Notes: a model not told the origin generated them from the letters alone. DNA of 64,000 bases from Oscillospiraceae bacterium (GCA_009778065.1 WRKM01000017.1:1-64000), one strand, 5' to 3'. Shown: positions 11,806 to 18,897, numbered from the stretch's first letter. Numbers and translations: made by a program.

Positions 11806-12723
11806 TTATAATTCAATTTTTCCCACAGAAGCGTTCTTTTCAAAATCCACCGTATCCTGTGAAATTTCGACGCTCTCTCTCTTGTACTCTCGTTCAAACG
11901 AGGTCGAAAATCCGCTCGACTGCTTATAAGAACGTGCGGGTGAAATAGGACGGTCTCTGTTACTGTCACGGCTGTCTCTTCCGTATCTGTTATTATCACG
12001 GAAATCACGGCTCCCCACGCCGCTCTTCGCCCTGGGAATATTAGCGGAGACAACTACCTTGCGGAAAGGCTCTTCGCCCACAGAGCTTGAGAAAACCCCG
12101 TTTATTTCCGCCACCTTGCTGTGTATGATGCGCCGTTCATAAGGGTTCATAGGTTCGAGTGTGACACGTCTACCCTGTTTTAAAACCTTGTTCGCCGTGC
12201 GGGTCGCTAAGGTTTCAAGGGTTTCGCGCCGTTTTTCACGATACCCGTTACAATCTACAGAAATCCTTTTGAACTGCCCGTTTGAGCGATTGTTCGACAG
12301 AATCGCAAGATATTGTAGGCTGTCTAAAGTTTCACCCCTACGCCCGATTACAATTCCGAGCTTATCGCCTACTATGTCGAGAACAACATTCTCTTCTTTT
12401 TCGATTATATCTATATGGAAATCCTCTGCGCCGAGCTTTTCTAAAATGTTTTCGATATACTTAATGACTCGTGAATAATCACCGCTCTCCAAGACCGCCG
12501 ATTTTACGGGAGTTTCGCCTTTTTGTTCCGTTGAAACCGCGTCTTCTTTCACATCAGCCGACGCACTAATCATATACTCGCCCTTCGTACCGAACAGCTT
12601 TTTAACAGGCTGTTCAATAATGCTGACAGATATACCGTACTCGTCAACGCCGTAGTCGGCGAAGAACTTATAAGCTTGTGCGCGAGCTTCTTCAAGAGAT
12701 TTGCCGCTGAATTTCTTTTCCAT
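11806..12723 (-). CDS. jag: RNA-binding protein Jag/KhpB
   Basis: A 305-residue Jag (SpoIIIJ-associated) protein. Jag_N occupies residues 1-50 (the KSLEEARAQA type). A KH domain at about 95-170 has the GXXG-type loop in GIVIGRRGETLDSLQYL. An R3H domain at about 170-235 has RRVTLEPMNPYERRIIH. A long Arg/Ser/Asp-rich disordered tail follows. The protein binds RNA in the cytosol and is linked to cell elongation in Gram-positives. It lies 12 nt downstream of yidC in the conserved rpmH operon. The C-terminal 70 residues are longer than in many homologues. Confidence 0.95.
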   Translation of the reverse strand: MEKKFSGKSLEEARAQAYKFFADYGVDEYGISVSIIEQPVKKLFGTKGEYMISASADVKEDAVSTEQKGETPVKSAVLESGDYSRVIKYIENILEKLGAEDFHIDIIEKEENVVLDIVGDKLGIVIGRRGETLDSLQYLAILSNNRSNGQFKRISVDCNGYREKRRETLETLATRTANKVLKQGRRVTLEPMNPYERRIIHSKVAEINGVFSSSVGEEPFRKVVVSANIPRAKSGVGSRDFRDNNRYGRDSRDSNRDRPISPARSYKQSSGFSTSFEREYKRESVEISQDTVDFEKNASVGKIEL

Positions 12724-12735
12724 TTGGTTTTCTCC

Positions 12736-14154
12736 TCAATTATCGATATTTTCTTGTTTGTCAACAGGGGCGTCTTCCCCCTCGTTTTTGGGTTTTGGTT
12801 TGTCGTATTCTGATAAATCAATGTCGGGTGCTTCTCCGTACTTTTCGAGGTCTGCTTTACGCGCTTCTTCAAGCTTTTTACGAAAATACTCTTTCTGCTC
12901 CTTTGAGCTCATTTCGTAAACCTTTTCCTCTTTTATTACCTCGTTTCCTTCTTCGTCTACATCTACGACCTTTGCAACAGCATTAACTACGCCGCCCTTG
13001 GCTGTTACCTTGGCACGGGCTTCTTCCCTCATTCTTTCCGGGGGCCAGAGCTTGTATATAATAATGCTCTGGACTATCATAAACATATAGGAAACCGCCC
13101 AGTACAGCCCCGCACCTGCGGGTACGGTAAACACAATCATCAGCGAGAACATCGGTCCCATAAAAAACATGAACTTCATCGCCCCCATGTTAGGAGCATC
13201 GGGCATGGTTTTCTTTTGGATATACCGCATGACCACCGTTTGTATGACCGATAAAACAAAACAGAGCATAGCGATAAACCACAGACTGTTAAAGGTGGTA
13301 AAATTCGGCGTTTCTCCGAGGTTTATGACCCCGAGAAACAGTAAATTTTCATTTAAGTTTTCGAGCTTTTTAACATCTTCGGCGGAAAGGGAAGAAAAAG
13401 CGTCGGGTGAAATCGAGTACTGCGCTACAGCTCGAAGCTCTCTCTGAAGGCTCTTATATCGTCCTTCAACACCGCGAAGCTCGCCTTTTACGGTTTCTGA
13501 AAGACGCGAGCCGCTATCAATGAGGAAGCTGTTATTTCGGTTGTCGAATGAATCAAATATCAGCTCCCCTATTTGTTTTCTCTGCGCTTCAGTCACAGAA
13601 ATCACGGAGTCCGATGTCAGCACATAACTGACCTGCTCTACATCTTCGCTTTTTGTAAAGAAATCGTTAAAATCTTCGCCGCTGTCTGAAAACTCTACGA
13701 AGAGACGAGCATCTTCCTCACTTTTCAGGACTATCGAGGTATATTCGACCTGCTTGCTTATTTCCTGCACTCTCGCAATCGTATCACCGTCAAGCCGCTC
13801 CATGTGGGTCATCGGCTTATAAACCACATCAAGTACGCCAAAGAGGATAATAACGGTAAGAAGCATAGGACCGCAACCGCCCATAGGGTTATAGCCCTCT
13901 TTTTGAAGCTTCGCCATTTCCTCCTGCATTTTCTGTTGGTTGCCGCGGTGTTTACGTTGTATTTCCTGAACACGCGGGGTAAAAAGCTGTGAAAACGCCT
14001 GATTTTTCTGTTGTTTCAGCTGTAAGGGGAAGCTGACCACTTTAACAAGCAGCGTAAACAAAACCACAGCCCAGCCAAAGTCGTTGACTAAGCGATAAAT
14101 CAGCCACATAACATAGCCGAGCGGTGTACCGATTAACGAATACAGAAATTCTAT
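12736..14154 (-). CDS. yidC: Membrane protein insertase YidC/Oxa1
   Basis: A YidC/Oxa1 insertase of 472 residues from this start. Conserved features include VLFTLLVKVVSFPLQLKQQK in the first membrane hairpin, NPMGGCGPMLLTVIILFGVL, and later helices around GAMKFMFFMGPMFSLMIVFTVPAGAGLYW. An extra soluble segment (about 125-260) separates the helices. The first ATG is at 14109, but it has no Shine-Dalgarno and would remove MEFLYSLIGTPLGYV, which resembles the normal YidC N-terminus. The only initiation point with a good SD (AAGGAAGGTG) and spacing is an ATA at 14154 that overlaps the yidD stop as ATAG. I place the start there, although a start at 14109 cannot be excluded. Confidence 0.9.
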   Translation of the reverse strand: MEFLYSLIGTPLGYVMWLIYRLVNDFGWAVVLFTLLVKVVSFPLQLKQQKNQAFSQLFTPRVQEIQRKHRGNQQKMQEEMAKLQKEGYNPMGGCGPMLLTVIILFGVLDVVYKPMTHMERLDGDTIARVQEISKQVEYTSIVLKSEEDARLFVEFSDSGEDFNDFFTKSEDVEQVSYVLTSDSVISVTEAQRKQIGELIFDSFDNRNNSFLIDSGSRLSETVKGELRGVEGRYKSLQRELRAVAQYSISPDAFSSLSAEDVKKLENLNENLLFLGVINLGETPNFTTFNSLWFIAMLCFVLSVIQTVVMRYIQKKTMPDAPNMGAMKFMFFMGPMFSLMIVFTVPAGAGLYWAVSYMFMIVQSIIIYKLWPPERMREEARAKVTAKGGVVNAVAKVVDVDEEGNEVIKEEKVYEMSSKEQKEYFRKKLEEARKADLEKYGEAPDIDLSEYDKPKPKNEGEDAPVDKQENIDN

Positions 14155-14402
14155 GACGACTCACCTTCCTTTTTTCTCCGCCACGCAAAGGTAGCGGGGA
14201 CTTTATCTTCGCCGCCGGGCGAAAACGGGTTACATCTGACAATACGCTTAAACGACAAATAGCCGCCTTTTACAGCACCGAAGCGTTCCAACGCTGAAAT
14301 AGCGTAAACGGAACAGCTTGGTGTAAAGCGGCAGGAAGGGGGTATTATTTTAGACAGAGTTATTCTGTACAGCTTAATAAAAGCAATCAAAATGTATTTC
14401 AT
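14151..14402 (-). CDS. yidD: Membrane protein insertion efficiency factor YidD
   Basis: An 83-residue YidD. It has an amphipathic N-terminus and the signature cysteine motifs PPSCRFTPSCSVYAI and IVRCNPFSPGG. It assists YidC-dependent insertion at the inner face of the membrane. Its stop codon overlaps the proposed yidC start. The position between rnpA and yidC is the standard gene order. Confidence 0.97.
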   Translation of the reverse strand: MKYILIAFIKLYRITLSKIIPPSCRFTPSCSVYAISALERFGAVKGGYLSFKRIVRCNPFSPGGEDKVPATFAWRRKKEGESS

Positions 14403-14441
14403 ACTTATACGTTTATACTTTTTTTAAAGGCGGCGCAAATC

Positions 14442-14792
14442 TTAAAGCCGCGGCAGGAGCTGTTTTACCAAAAGTTCGAAAATCTGTTTTGAATCAAGTT
14501 CGGGTGTCTTGCCTCTCGCTACGAATACAAAATCGTAACGCTTGTCTGTTTTATCGGCGATAAGAGGTTGTACAAGGCGGAAGGCTTCCCTTATAATCCG
14601 CCTTGCGCGGTTACGCTTTACCGCATTTCCGATTTTCTTCGACGCTGTGATGCCCACACGGCTTGTCCGCCGTTTATTGGACTTGTAATAACAGACAAAG
14701 GCGTAGGTGACTAAGCTTTCCCCTTTTTTGAACAGATATTGAAATTCCCTGTTCTTTCTGACGCTTACGTATTTTTTAGAGTAGCTTGACAT
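14442..14792 (-). CDS. rnpA: Ribonuclease P protein component
   Basis: The 116-residue protein subunit of RNase P. It has VRKNREFQYLFKKG near the N-terminus and the RNA-binding signature KKIGNAVKRNRARRIIREAFR. It acts with the RnpB RNA in 5' maturation of tRNAs. It starts 4 nt after the rpmH stop, as usual in this operon. Confidence 0.98.
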   Translation of the reverse strand: MSSYSKKYVSVRKNREFQYLFKKGESLVTYAFVCYYKSNKRRTSRVGITASKKIGNAVKRNRARRIIREAFRLVQPLIADKTDKRYDFVFVARGKTPELDSKQIFELLVKQLLPRL

Positions 14793-14796
14793 TTCT

Positions 14797-14931
14797 TTAA
14801 TAAGATAAAGTTTTTCTGCCTCTGGCGCGTCTTCTCGCGAGTACTTTTCTGCCTGCGCGGGTCGCCATTCTTTTTCTGAAGCCGTGTTCCTTAAGCCTTT
14901 GACGCTTTTTAGGCTGATAAGTTCTTTTCAT
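14797..14931 (-). CDS. rpmH: 50S ribosomal protein L34
   Basis: A 44-residue L34, read directly from the minus strand: it begins [20 protein letters not shown] and ends [18 protein letters not shown] precedes the ATG. This is the first gene of the rpmH-rnpA-yidD-yidC-jag operon. dnaA, which normally lies divergently upstream, is absent; an Rpn-type nuclease gene occupies that side. Confidence 0.97.
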   Translation of the reverse strand: MKRTYQPKKRQRLKEHGFRKRMATRAGRKVLARRRARGRKTLSY

Positions 14932-14970
14932 TTTATGACCTCCTCGCATTATTATTTCCACAGCCTTTTA

Positions 14971-14999
14971 ATTATATAGTAAATTTTTGTAAATGTCAA
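14971..14999 (-). promoter_or_regulatory. rpmH operon promoter
   Basis: On the minus strand TTGACA, 17 nt and TATAAT form a perfect sigma-A promoter 40 nt before the rpmH ATG. The 27-bp direct repeat at 15000 abuts the -35 hexamer. Confidence 0.85.
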
Positions 15000-15047
15000 G
15001 GGTTTTTTTGAAAATAAAATAAAATTTTTTGAAAATAAAATAAAATT
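15000..15047. repeat. AT-rich direct repeat, left side of rpn (two tandem units)
   Basis: GGGTTTTTTTGAAAATAAAA plus TAAAATT (15000-15026) is identical over 27 bp to 16121-16147 on the other side of the rpn gene. A second, partly overlapping unit TTTTTTGAAAATAAAATAAA follows at once. Confidence 0.8.
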
Positions 15048-15114
15048 AATGTTAAAGTGTCAATGATAGGTAACACATTCGCCGCAATCATGTGGTCGCT
15101 TATGTCCTACTATT

Positions 15115-15148
15115 GAAAAAACCGCCTGCTTTGAACGCAGACGGCTTT
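15115..15148 (-). terminator. Terminator of the rpn gene
   Basis: On the minus strand AGCCGTCTGC pairs over ten positions, with G-U wobbles, with GCAGGCGGTT, followed by a T-run. It sits just downstream of the rpn stop codon. Confidence 0.75.
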
Positions 15149-15164
15149 CTCTTGTTTTATTTAT

Positions 15165-16025
15165 TTATTGTAGGGGCGGTAGCTCGGTCGCTTGTCTGAT
15201 TATATCGTCTGACAAGCCTAACAACTTTAACCGTTCTATAATTTCGGTTCTGCCTTTTTCTATACCCTTTTCCATGCCTTTTTCTTCAGCCGCTCTTTCG
15301 CGTCCCCAATTATCCCATGCCATTTTATGACGGGATTCGTAAACTAAGCGGGTCTTTTCGTCAGAGGACAACTCCATAAGACGAACAACAGCATTTTTAA
15401 CTTGTGGGTTTTGTTCTGCTAACATAGTAAATTCCTCCTTGCTCTTGGCGGATAAAAACTTCGTCCACCACCATAATTGCGTACCGTCACTATCGGTCGG
15501 GATTTTCGGAAGTTCGATTGTATGAATTTCTAACTTTTCGGAAAAACCCGTTTTTGTTTCGGGGTCGTAGAGAGTAAAGCGGTTGTGGTATTCTTTGCTT
15601 TCATCTATAAAATTATGGGCGGTTATAACTATGCTAATCACTCGTTTAATATCCGAATGGTCGTTACCCGATTTCATCTGCCCCGTAATCATTTTTGCAG
15701 TGTAATAAAGGATTCGCTCTCGTAGCACGGGCGACGGCTCAACTTGGATTTCGATGTTTATAATTTTTCCCGATTTGGTCTTGACTTTTATATCAAGTAT
15801 TCCGAGTTTATCGTCTTTGTATTCACGGAGCAAGTGCGGGTCGGTAATCGAAATTTCACTATATTCATCGTGCGAAAGTTTCAGAACTGATTGCAACAGG
15901 CTCGTCAAGCGTTCTACGCCGTCCTCGTGTCCGAATATGAGCTTAAAAATGTAATCGTCCGTTGGCGAGAGAATATCCGGTATTAAAGGCAGTATTTGTT
16001 CTATGTCTTTATCTTGAGCGTCCAA
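15165..16025 (-). CDS. Rpn family PD-(D/E)XK nuclease / putative transposase
   Basis: A 286-residue member of the Rpn (recombination-promoting nuclease, formerly transposase_31 / PDDEXK) family. It has the N-terminal LSPTDDYIFKLIFG, the core GILDIKVKTKSGKIINIEIQV with D and E-x-Q active-site residues, and a C-terminal KGMEKGIEKGRTE repeat that is typical of the group. It starts at TTG 16025 with GGAGG at good spacing and has its own promoter. It is bracketed by 27-bp direct repeats and occupies the place where dnaA is usually found. A role in DNA cleavage or recombination is inferred from the family. Confidence 0.88.
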   Translation of the reverse strand: MDAQDKDIEQILPLIPDILSPTDDYIFKLIFGHEDGVERLTSLLQSVLKLSHDEYSEISITDPHLLREYKDDKLGILDIKVKTKSGKIINIEIQVEPSPVLRERILYYTAKMITGQMKSGNDHSDIKRVISIVITAHNFIDESKEYHNRFTLYDPETKTGFSEKLEIHTIELPKIPTDSDGTQLWWWTKFLSAKSKEEFTMLAEQNPQVKNAVVRLMELSSDEKTRLVYESRHKMAWDNWGRERAAEEKGMEKGIEKGRTEIIERLKLLGLSDDIIRQATELPPLQ

Positions 16026-16065
16026 AGTTTATGACCTCCGGTGTTTTTATAGTCTTCATAATCCT

Positions 16066-16094
16066 ATTTTACCATACCCGCCCCTAAAAGTCAA
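16066..16094 (-). promoter_or_regulatory. Promoter of the rpn gene
   Basis: TTGACT, 17 nt and TAAAAT on the minus strand, about 40 nt before the TTG start. Confidence 0.7.
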
Positions 16095-16120
16095 CCCCGT
16101 TTTCGTCCCGCAATCATGTA

Positions 16121-16147
16121 GGGTTTTTTTGAAAATAAAATAAAATT
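16121..16147. repeat. 27-bp direct repeat, right side of rpn
   Basis: Identical to 15000-15026. It is preceded by CGCAATCATGT, a word that also occurs at 15083-15093 inside the left intergenic region. Confidence 0.8.
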
Positions 16148-16222
16148 AAAATTTTATTCACGAATTTTATTCCGGTAACACAAAAGGCGGGGTTTTCCCG
16201 CCTTATATATTGTGAGCTTAAA

Positions 16223-16723
16223 TTAAGACATACGTTTTAACTCTTCGAGTGAGGGTATTTTTTCTCTTTCAGTAATGCTTTCGATTTCTTTCGCGAGTTG
16301 GTCGAGTTCATCGCTGATTTTCGCTCTATCACTTGTATCGGCTGTATCGGCCATTCCCGTTACAACGAGTTCTCTCATACGCTCTAACATTTCTTTAATT
16401 TCATCCATTGCACCCGCTGAGGTCTCTATAAGCGAAATCCCGTCAGCTTCAAATCGGGAAGCAGCCTCAAGTCCGCGGATTTGATTTCGTATTTTTTCGG
16501 ATTTTGAGAGACCGGCGGCGTCTTCGGTAGCACGGTTTATGCGATACCCGCTTGACAGTCTTTCGCTGGCTCCTCTTTCGGTTTCACTCACACTTTTTAA
16601 ATGCCGTGTCGATGTTGCGGGTATTGGAGTGAAGATGACAGTTCCCTCGGCGGAGAAAGGAAAGCTTGCAATCATTATAGCCGAAACAGCAATTGCGAAT
16701 ACACGTTTGATTGCTTTTTTCAT
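16223..16723 (-). CDS. Secreted protein with flagellin N-terminal-like domain
   Basis: A 166-residue protein with a classical Sec signal peptide (KKAIKR, hydrophobic core to about residue 21, likely cleavage near FSA-EG at 25). The mature part (about 38-150) aligns by eye with the flagellin D0/D1 N-terminal helix: LSSGYRINRATEDAAGLS, then QIRGLEAASRFEADGISLIE and MLERMRELVV. The C-terminal flagellin helix is missing. True flagellins have no Sec signal and use the flagellar export apparatus, so this is not an ordinary filament subunit. AAAGGAGG precedes the ATG. The promoter is sigma-A type, unlike the sigma-D promoter of the flagellin gene at 22356-23984. The function is unknown. Confidence 0.85.
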   Translation of the reverse strand: MKKAIKRVFAIAVSAIMIASFPFSAEGTVIFTPIPATSTRHLKSVSETERGASERLSSGYRINRATEDAAGLSKSEKIRNQIRGLEAASRFEADGISLIETSAGAMDEIKEMLERMRELVVTGMADTADTSDRAKISDELDQLAKEIESITEREKIPSLEELKRMS

Positions 16724-16777
16724 TATAACCCGCCTCCTTTGTGAAATTTAACCAAATTTGCCTCTTTATTAAATACT

Positions 16778-16805
16778 ATTATACCATATAATTTCTATTT
16801 GTCAA
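16778..16805 (-). promoter_or_regulatory. Sigma-A promoter of the secreted flagellin-like gene
   Basis: TTGACA, 16 nt and TATAAT on the minus strand, 55 nt before the ATG. No sigma-D motif was seen in this intergenic region. Confidence 0.75.
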
Positions 16806-16872
16806 GTGTTTTCAAAAAAATAATTGTCGTTTTTTGAAAAAATAAAAAATTGCACAAATATTCTCAAAATTC

Positions 16873-17184
16873 TCAAAACCCTAAAAACCTGCATTTCTCC
16901 ATATCGACTTTTCCGTCTTGCGTAAAAACTACTCCCTCTTTCTCTAAAATCCCCCGCTGAACGTCTTTGCCGCCGAAAACATAGCCGTCGGCAAGCGAGC
17001 CGTCTTTAAACACAACGCGGTGACAGGGCGTAGTTTCGGGGTCGTCATTACGATGTAGGGTGTAACCGACAATCCTCGCACTGCGAGGTCTTCCCGCCGC
17101 AAAGGCAATATCGCCGTAGGTCGAAACAAAACCGCACGGGATTTTACGGACAAGCGCGAAAACCGTATCACAAAAGACAGACAT
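16873..17184 (-). CDS. MGMT family protein (methyltransferase domain only)
   Basis: A 103-residue protein equal to the C-terminal DNA-binding domain of O6-alkylguanine-DNA alkyltransferases. It has IPCGFVSTYGDIA, the arginine-finger-like helix GRPRSARIVGYTLHRN and the active-site motif PCHRV with Cys54. Because the cysteine is present, it differs from the alkyltransferase-like (ATL) proteins, which have Trp there. It lacks the N-terminal domain of Ogt/Ada-C. It may repair alkylated guanine or flag damage for other pathways; the sequence does not settle which. Confidence 0.88.
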   Translation of the reverse strand: MSVFCDTVFALVRKIPCGFVSTYGDIAFAAGRPRSARIVGYTLHRNDDPETTPCHRVVFKDGSLADGYVFGGKDVQRGILEKEGVVFTQDGKVDMEKCRFLGF

Positions 17185-17264
17185 AAGATGATTCCTTTTT
17201 ATTATTAGAATTCGGTTGCCGCTTAATTACACGGCAACCGAAAACATCGCAGATTGCTTTAATT

Positions 17265-18071
17265 TTATTTGAAAAGATTCGCAAGAGCCATTGCTTTTCT
17301 GATGTCGCCCTGATAGCGTACAACGCCGTTCATAATCGCATCGCGATAATTATACTTGCCTTTTGAGATTTTCATAATCTCTTCATAAGAGGTTTCAAAA
17401 GTACCATCGCGGTCATCGTAAACAGATTGAATAATGTGCGGCTGTTTACCGTTGCCGTCGTCCTTTATTGCTACGAAGAAAGTTCCCACATCAATAACCA
17501 CTACCTGCACTGCAACAGGCACTTCGACATTCTTCAGGTTCGCCTTTGAAATTACCTTCCAGAGAGCCGAGGTCGCATTATCGAGCGTAGGAGCCGCTTT
17601 TCTTCTGCCGCCTCTTGCGGGAGCGGCTACAGCTTTAGCCTTAGGTGCGGCTTTTGCCTTAGGAGTAGCGGCGACTTTAGCCTTAGGTGCGGCTTTTGCC
17701 TTAGGTGCAACAGCGGCTTTTGCTTTAGGAGCAACAGCGGCTTTAGCTTTAGGTGCGGCTTTTGCTTTAGGAGCAACAGCGGCTTTAGCTTTGGGTGCGG
17801 CTTTTGCTTTAGGAGCAGCGGCGGCTTTAGCCTTGGGTGCTGCTTTTGCTTTAGGAGCAGCAACGGCTTTCGCCTTGGGTGCTGCTTTTGCTTTAGGAGC
17901 AGCAACGGCTTTCGCCTTGGGTGCGGCTTTCGCCTTAGGAGTCGCCTTTTCCTTTGCGGATGCCGGGGTCGCTTTAACTGTTGTTGTTTTTACTTCGCTG
18001 ACGGGAACGGTCGAAGCTTTCACCGTTGCCGCAGGTACTACCGTTGCGGTAATTTTTACATCGTCTGCCAT
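17265..18071 (-). CDS. Lys/Ala-rich repeat protein with SCP2-like C-terminus
   Basis: A 268-residue protein in three parts. Residues 1-45 are Val/Thr-rich. Residues about 45-150 consist of 6-8-residue repeats of the type APKAKA, resembling the basic tail of histone H1-like bacterial proteins. Residues about 165-268 (from ALWKVISKA to the C-terminus) resemble an SCP2 sterol-carrier fold, with YEEIMKISKGKYNYRDAIMNG and YQGDIRKAMALANLF near the end. The ATG at 18071 is chosen because AAAGGAA lies upstream; the frame is open further 5' without SD. A basic tail suggests nucleic-acid or polyanion binding, but that is inference. Confidence 0.82.
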   Translation of the reverse strand: MADDVKITATVVPAATVKASTVPVSEVKTTTVKATPASAKEKATPKAKAAPKAKAVAAPKAKAAPKAKAVAAPKAKAAPKAKAAAAPKAKAAPKAKAAVAPKAKAAPKAKAAVAPKAKAAVAPKAKAAPKAKVAATPKAKAAPKAKAVAAPARGGRRKAAPTLDNATSALWKVISKANLKNVEVPVAVQVVVIDVGTFFVAIKDDGNGKQPHIIQSVYDDRDGTFETSYEEIMKISKGKYNYRDAIMNGVVRYQGDIRKAMALANLFK

Positions 18072-18098
18072 GCCAATAAAATTCCTTTCAAAAGTAAA

Positions 18099-18116
18099 TT
18101 TACGGCACGCCGTAAA
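18099..18116. promoter_or_regulatory. Perfect 18-bp palindrome in the leader of the repeat protein
   Basis: TTTACGGC, two nucleotides, GCCGTAAA lies between the promoter (18159-18187) and the ATG at 18071. It could be an operator or a leader hairpin. Confidence 0.5.
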
Positions 18117-18158
18117 AACCGAAAAAGAAGGTACAGAGTGCCAAATGATTACACAACA

Positions 18159-18187
18159 ATGATAACACACTTAATAATATAATTCAA
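18159..18187 (-). promoter_or_regulatory. Promoter of the Lys/Ala repeat protein
   Basis: TTGAAT, 17 nt and TATCAT on the minus strand, about 90 nt before the ATG. Confidence 0.6.
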
Positions 18188-18342
18188 GGTATTTTATCGG
18201 GAGCGTCAAATAAAATGAAAAAATCAGCGATTTTACCAAAGAACGGCTAAGAAATTGGTCGATTTTTGTACGAGCAGAACTATACTTTACGCTATGAAAC
18301 ATATAATTTTATACAAATCACGCAAAGAAAAAAATCAAACAG

Positions 18343-18371
18343 TTGACAAACCCCGATGTTCGTGTTATACT
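18343..18371 (+). promoter_or_regulatory. Promoter of tRNA-Leu
   Basis: TTGACA, 17 nt and TATACT end 34 nt before the tRNA 5' end. Confidence 0.85.
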
Positions 18372-18405
18372 TTATACTGTTCTTCTAATAAAAAACTCAA
18401 TATAA

Positions 18406-18488
18406 GCCGATGTGTCGGAATGGCAGACGAGGCAGACTCAAAATCTGTTGTGGACAACCACGTGTGGGTTCGAGTCCCACCATCGGCA
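18406..18488 (+). tRNA. tRNA-Leu (anticodon CAA)
   Basis: An 83-nt class II tRNA. The acceptor GCCGATG pairs with CATCGGC and the discriminator is A. The anticodon stem GCAGA/TCTGT closes the loop CTCAAAA, giving CAA. There is a long variable arm (TGTGG...CCACG region) and the T-loop GGTTCGAGTCC. CCA is not encoded. Confidence 0.95.
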
Positions 18489-18594
18489 GTCGCGAGCCGC
18501 GACACGCAATATTGCATCTACCCTCACGGTAGTGCGAATATTGCAGTTTCCGGTTCAAGTTTTGCGTCATCAGGCGCAGTCGGGTATTCCCAAA
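18489..18594 (+). ncRNA. Structured 3' trailer behind tRNA-Leu, possible small RNA
   Basis: Between the tRNA end and the terminator the RNA can fold into GTCGCG-AGC-CGCGAC (18489-18503), a long hairpin 18506-18544 (GCAATATT with AATATTGC, inner stem CTACC with GGTAG) and TGCG-N8-CGCA. A tRNA trailer is usually short and unstructured, so this could be a co-transcribed small RNA. No known family was recognised. Confidence 0.4.
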
Positions 18595-18628
18595 CCCCTG
18601 CAACCCTCAAGGATTGCAGGGGTTTTCT
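18595..18628 (+). terminator. Intrinsic terminator of the tRNA-Leu transcript
   Basis: CCCCTGCAA pairs with TTGCAGGGG over a 10-nt loop, followed by TTTTCTT. The arm overlaps the last codons and stop of the convergent XRE regulator gene. Confidence 0.85.
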
Positions 18629-18840
18629 TGCTCTATTTCTTTCCATAATTCGCTCGGCTTTACCTCAAGCGCCAAAGAAATTCTATAAAAAGTTTCGAGG
18701 GTAGGTTTTCGCTCCCCTCTTTCTATCGCACTCAAATGTGTGCGTCCTATATCTGCAAACCCGCTCACAACCTCCTGCGAAAGACCTTTTATCTCGCGGT
18801 GACGTTGTATAACTTTCCCCACTATTTTCGCATCGAGCAT
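18607..18840 (-). CDS. XRE-family HTH regulator
   Basis: A 77-residue single-domain DNA-binding protein. The lambda-repressor-like HTH is clear: LSQEVVSGFADIGRTHLSAIERGERKPTLETFYRISLAL. There is no sensory domain. GGGGGAG precedes the ATG. It is divergent from a zinc-ribbon protein gene, and a palindromic site lies in the shared intergenic region, so autoregulation and control of the neighbour are likely. Its stop codon lies inside the terminator hairpin of the tRNA transcript. Confidence 0.9.
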   Translation of the reverse strand: MLDAKIVGKVIQRHREIKGLSQEVVSGFADIGRTHLSAIERGERKPTLETFYRISLALEVKPSELWKEIEQENPCNP

Positions 18841-18897
18841 GACCGCTCCCCCTTTTTGCTATAATATAAATTATAAGCAAAAAATAACAAAAATATG

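Noticed and set aside
14941-15114. Possible oriC with DnaA boxes upstream of rpmH
   Set aside because: Only one poor match (TGTGGAAAT) was seen; there is no cluster and no dnaA.
16873-17184. Alkyltransferase-like (ATL) protein
   Set aside because: The active-site motif is PCHR with cysteine; ATL proteins have tryptophan there.
17620-17960. Possible CRISPR or intergenic tandem repeat
   Set aside because: The repeats are in frame and code for APKAKA units inside a protein; there are no unique spacers of constant length.
17434-18162. A 242-codon open frame antisense to the Lys/Ala repeat gene (Ala/Leu/Gly repeats)
   Set aside because: It is the mirror of the APKAKA repeat DNA, has no Shine-Dalgarno or promoter, and the minus-strand gene has a proper start and a conserved-looking C-terminal domain.
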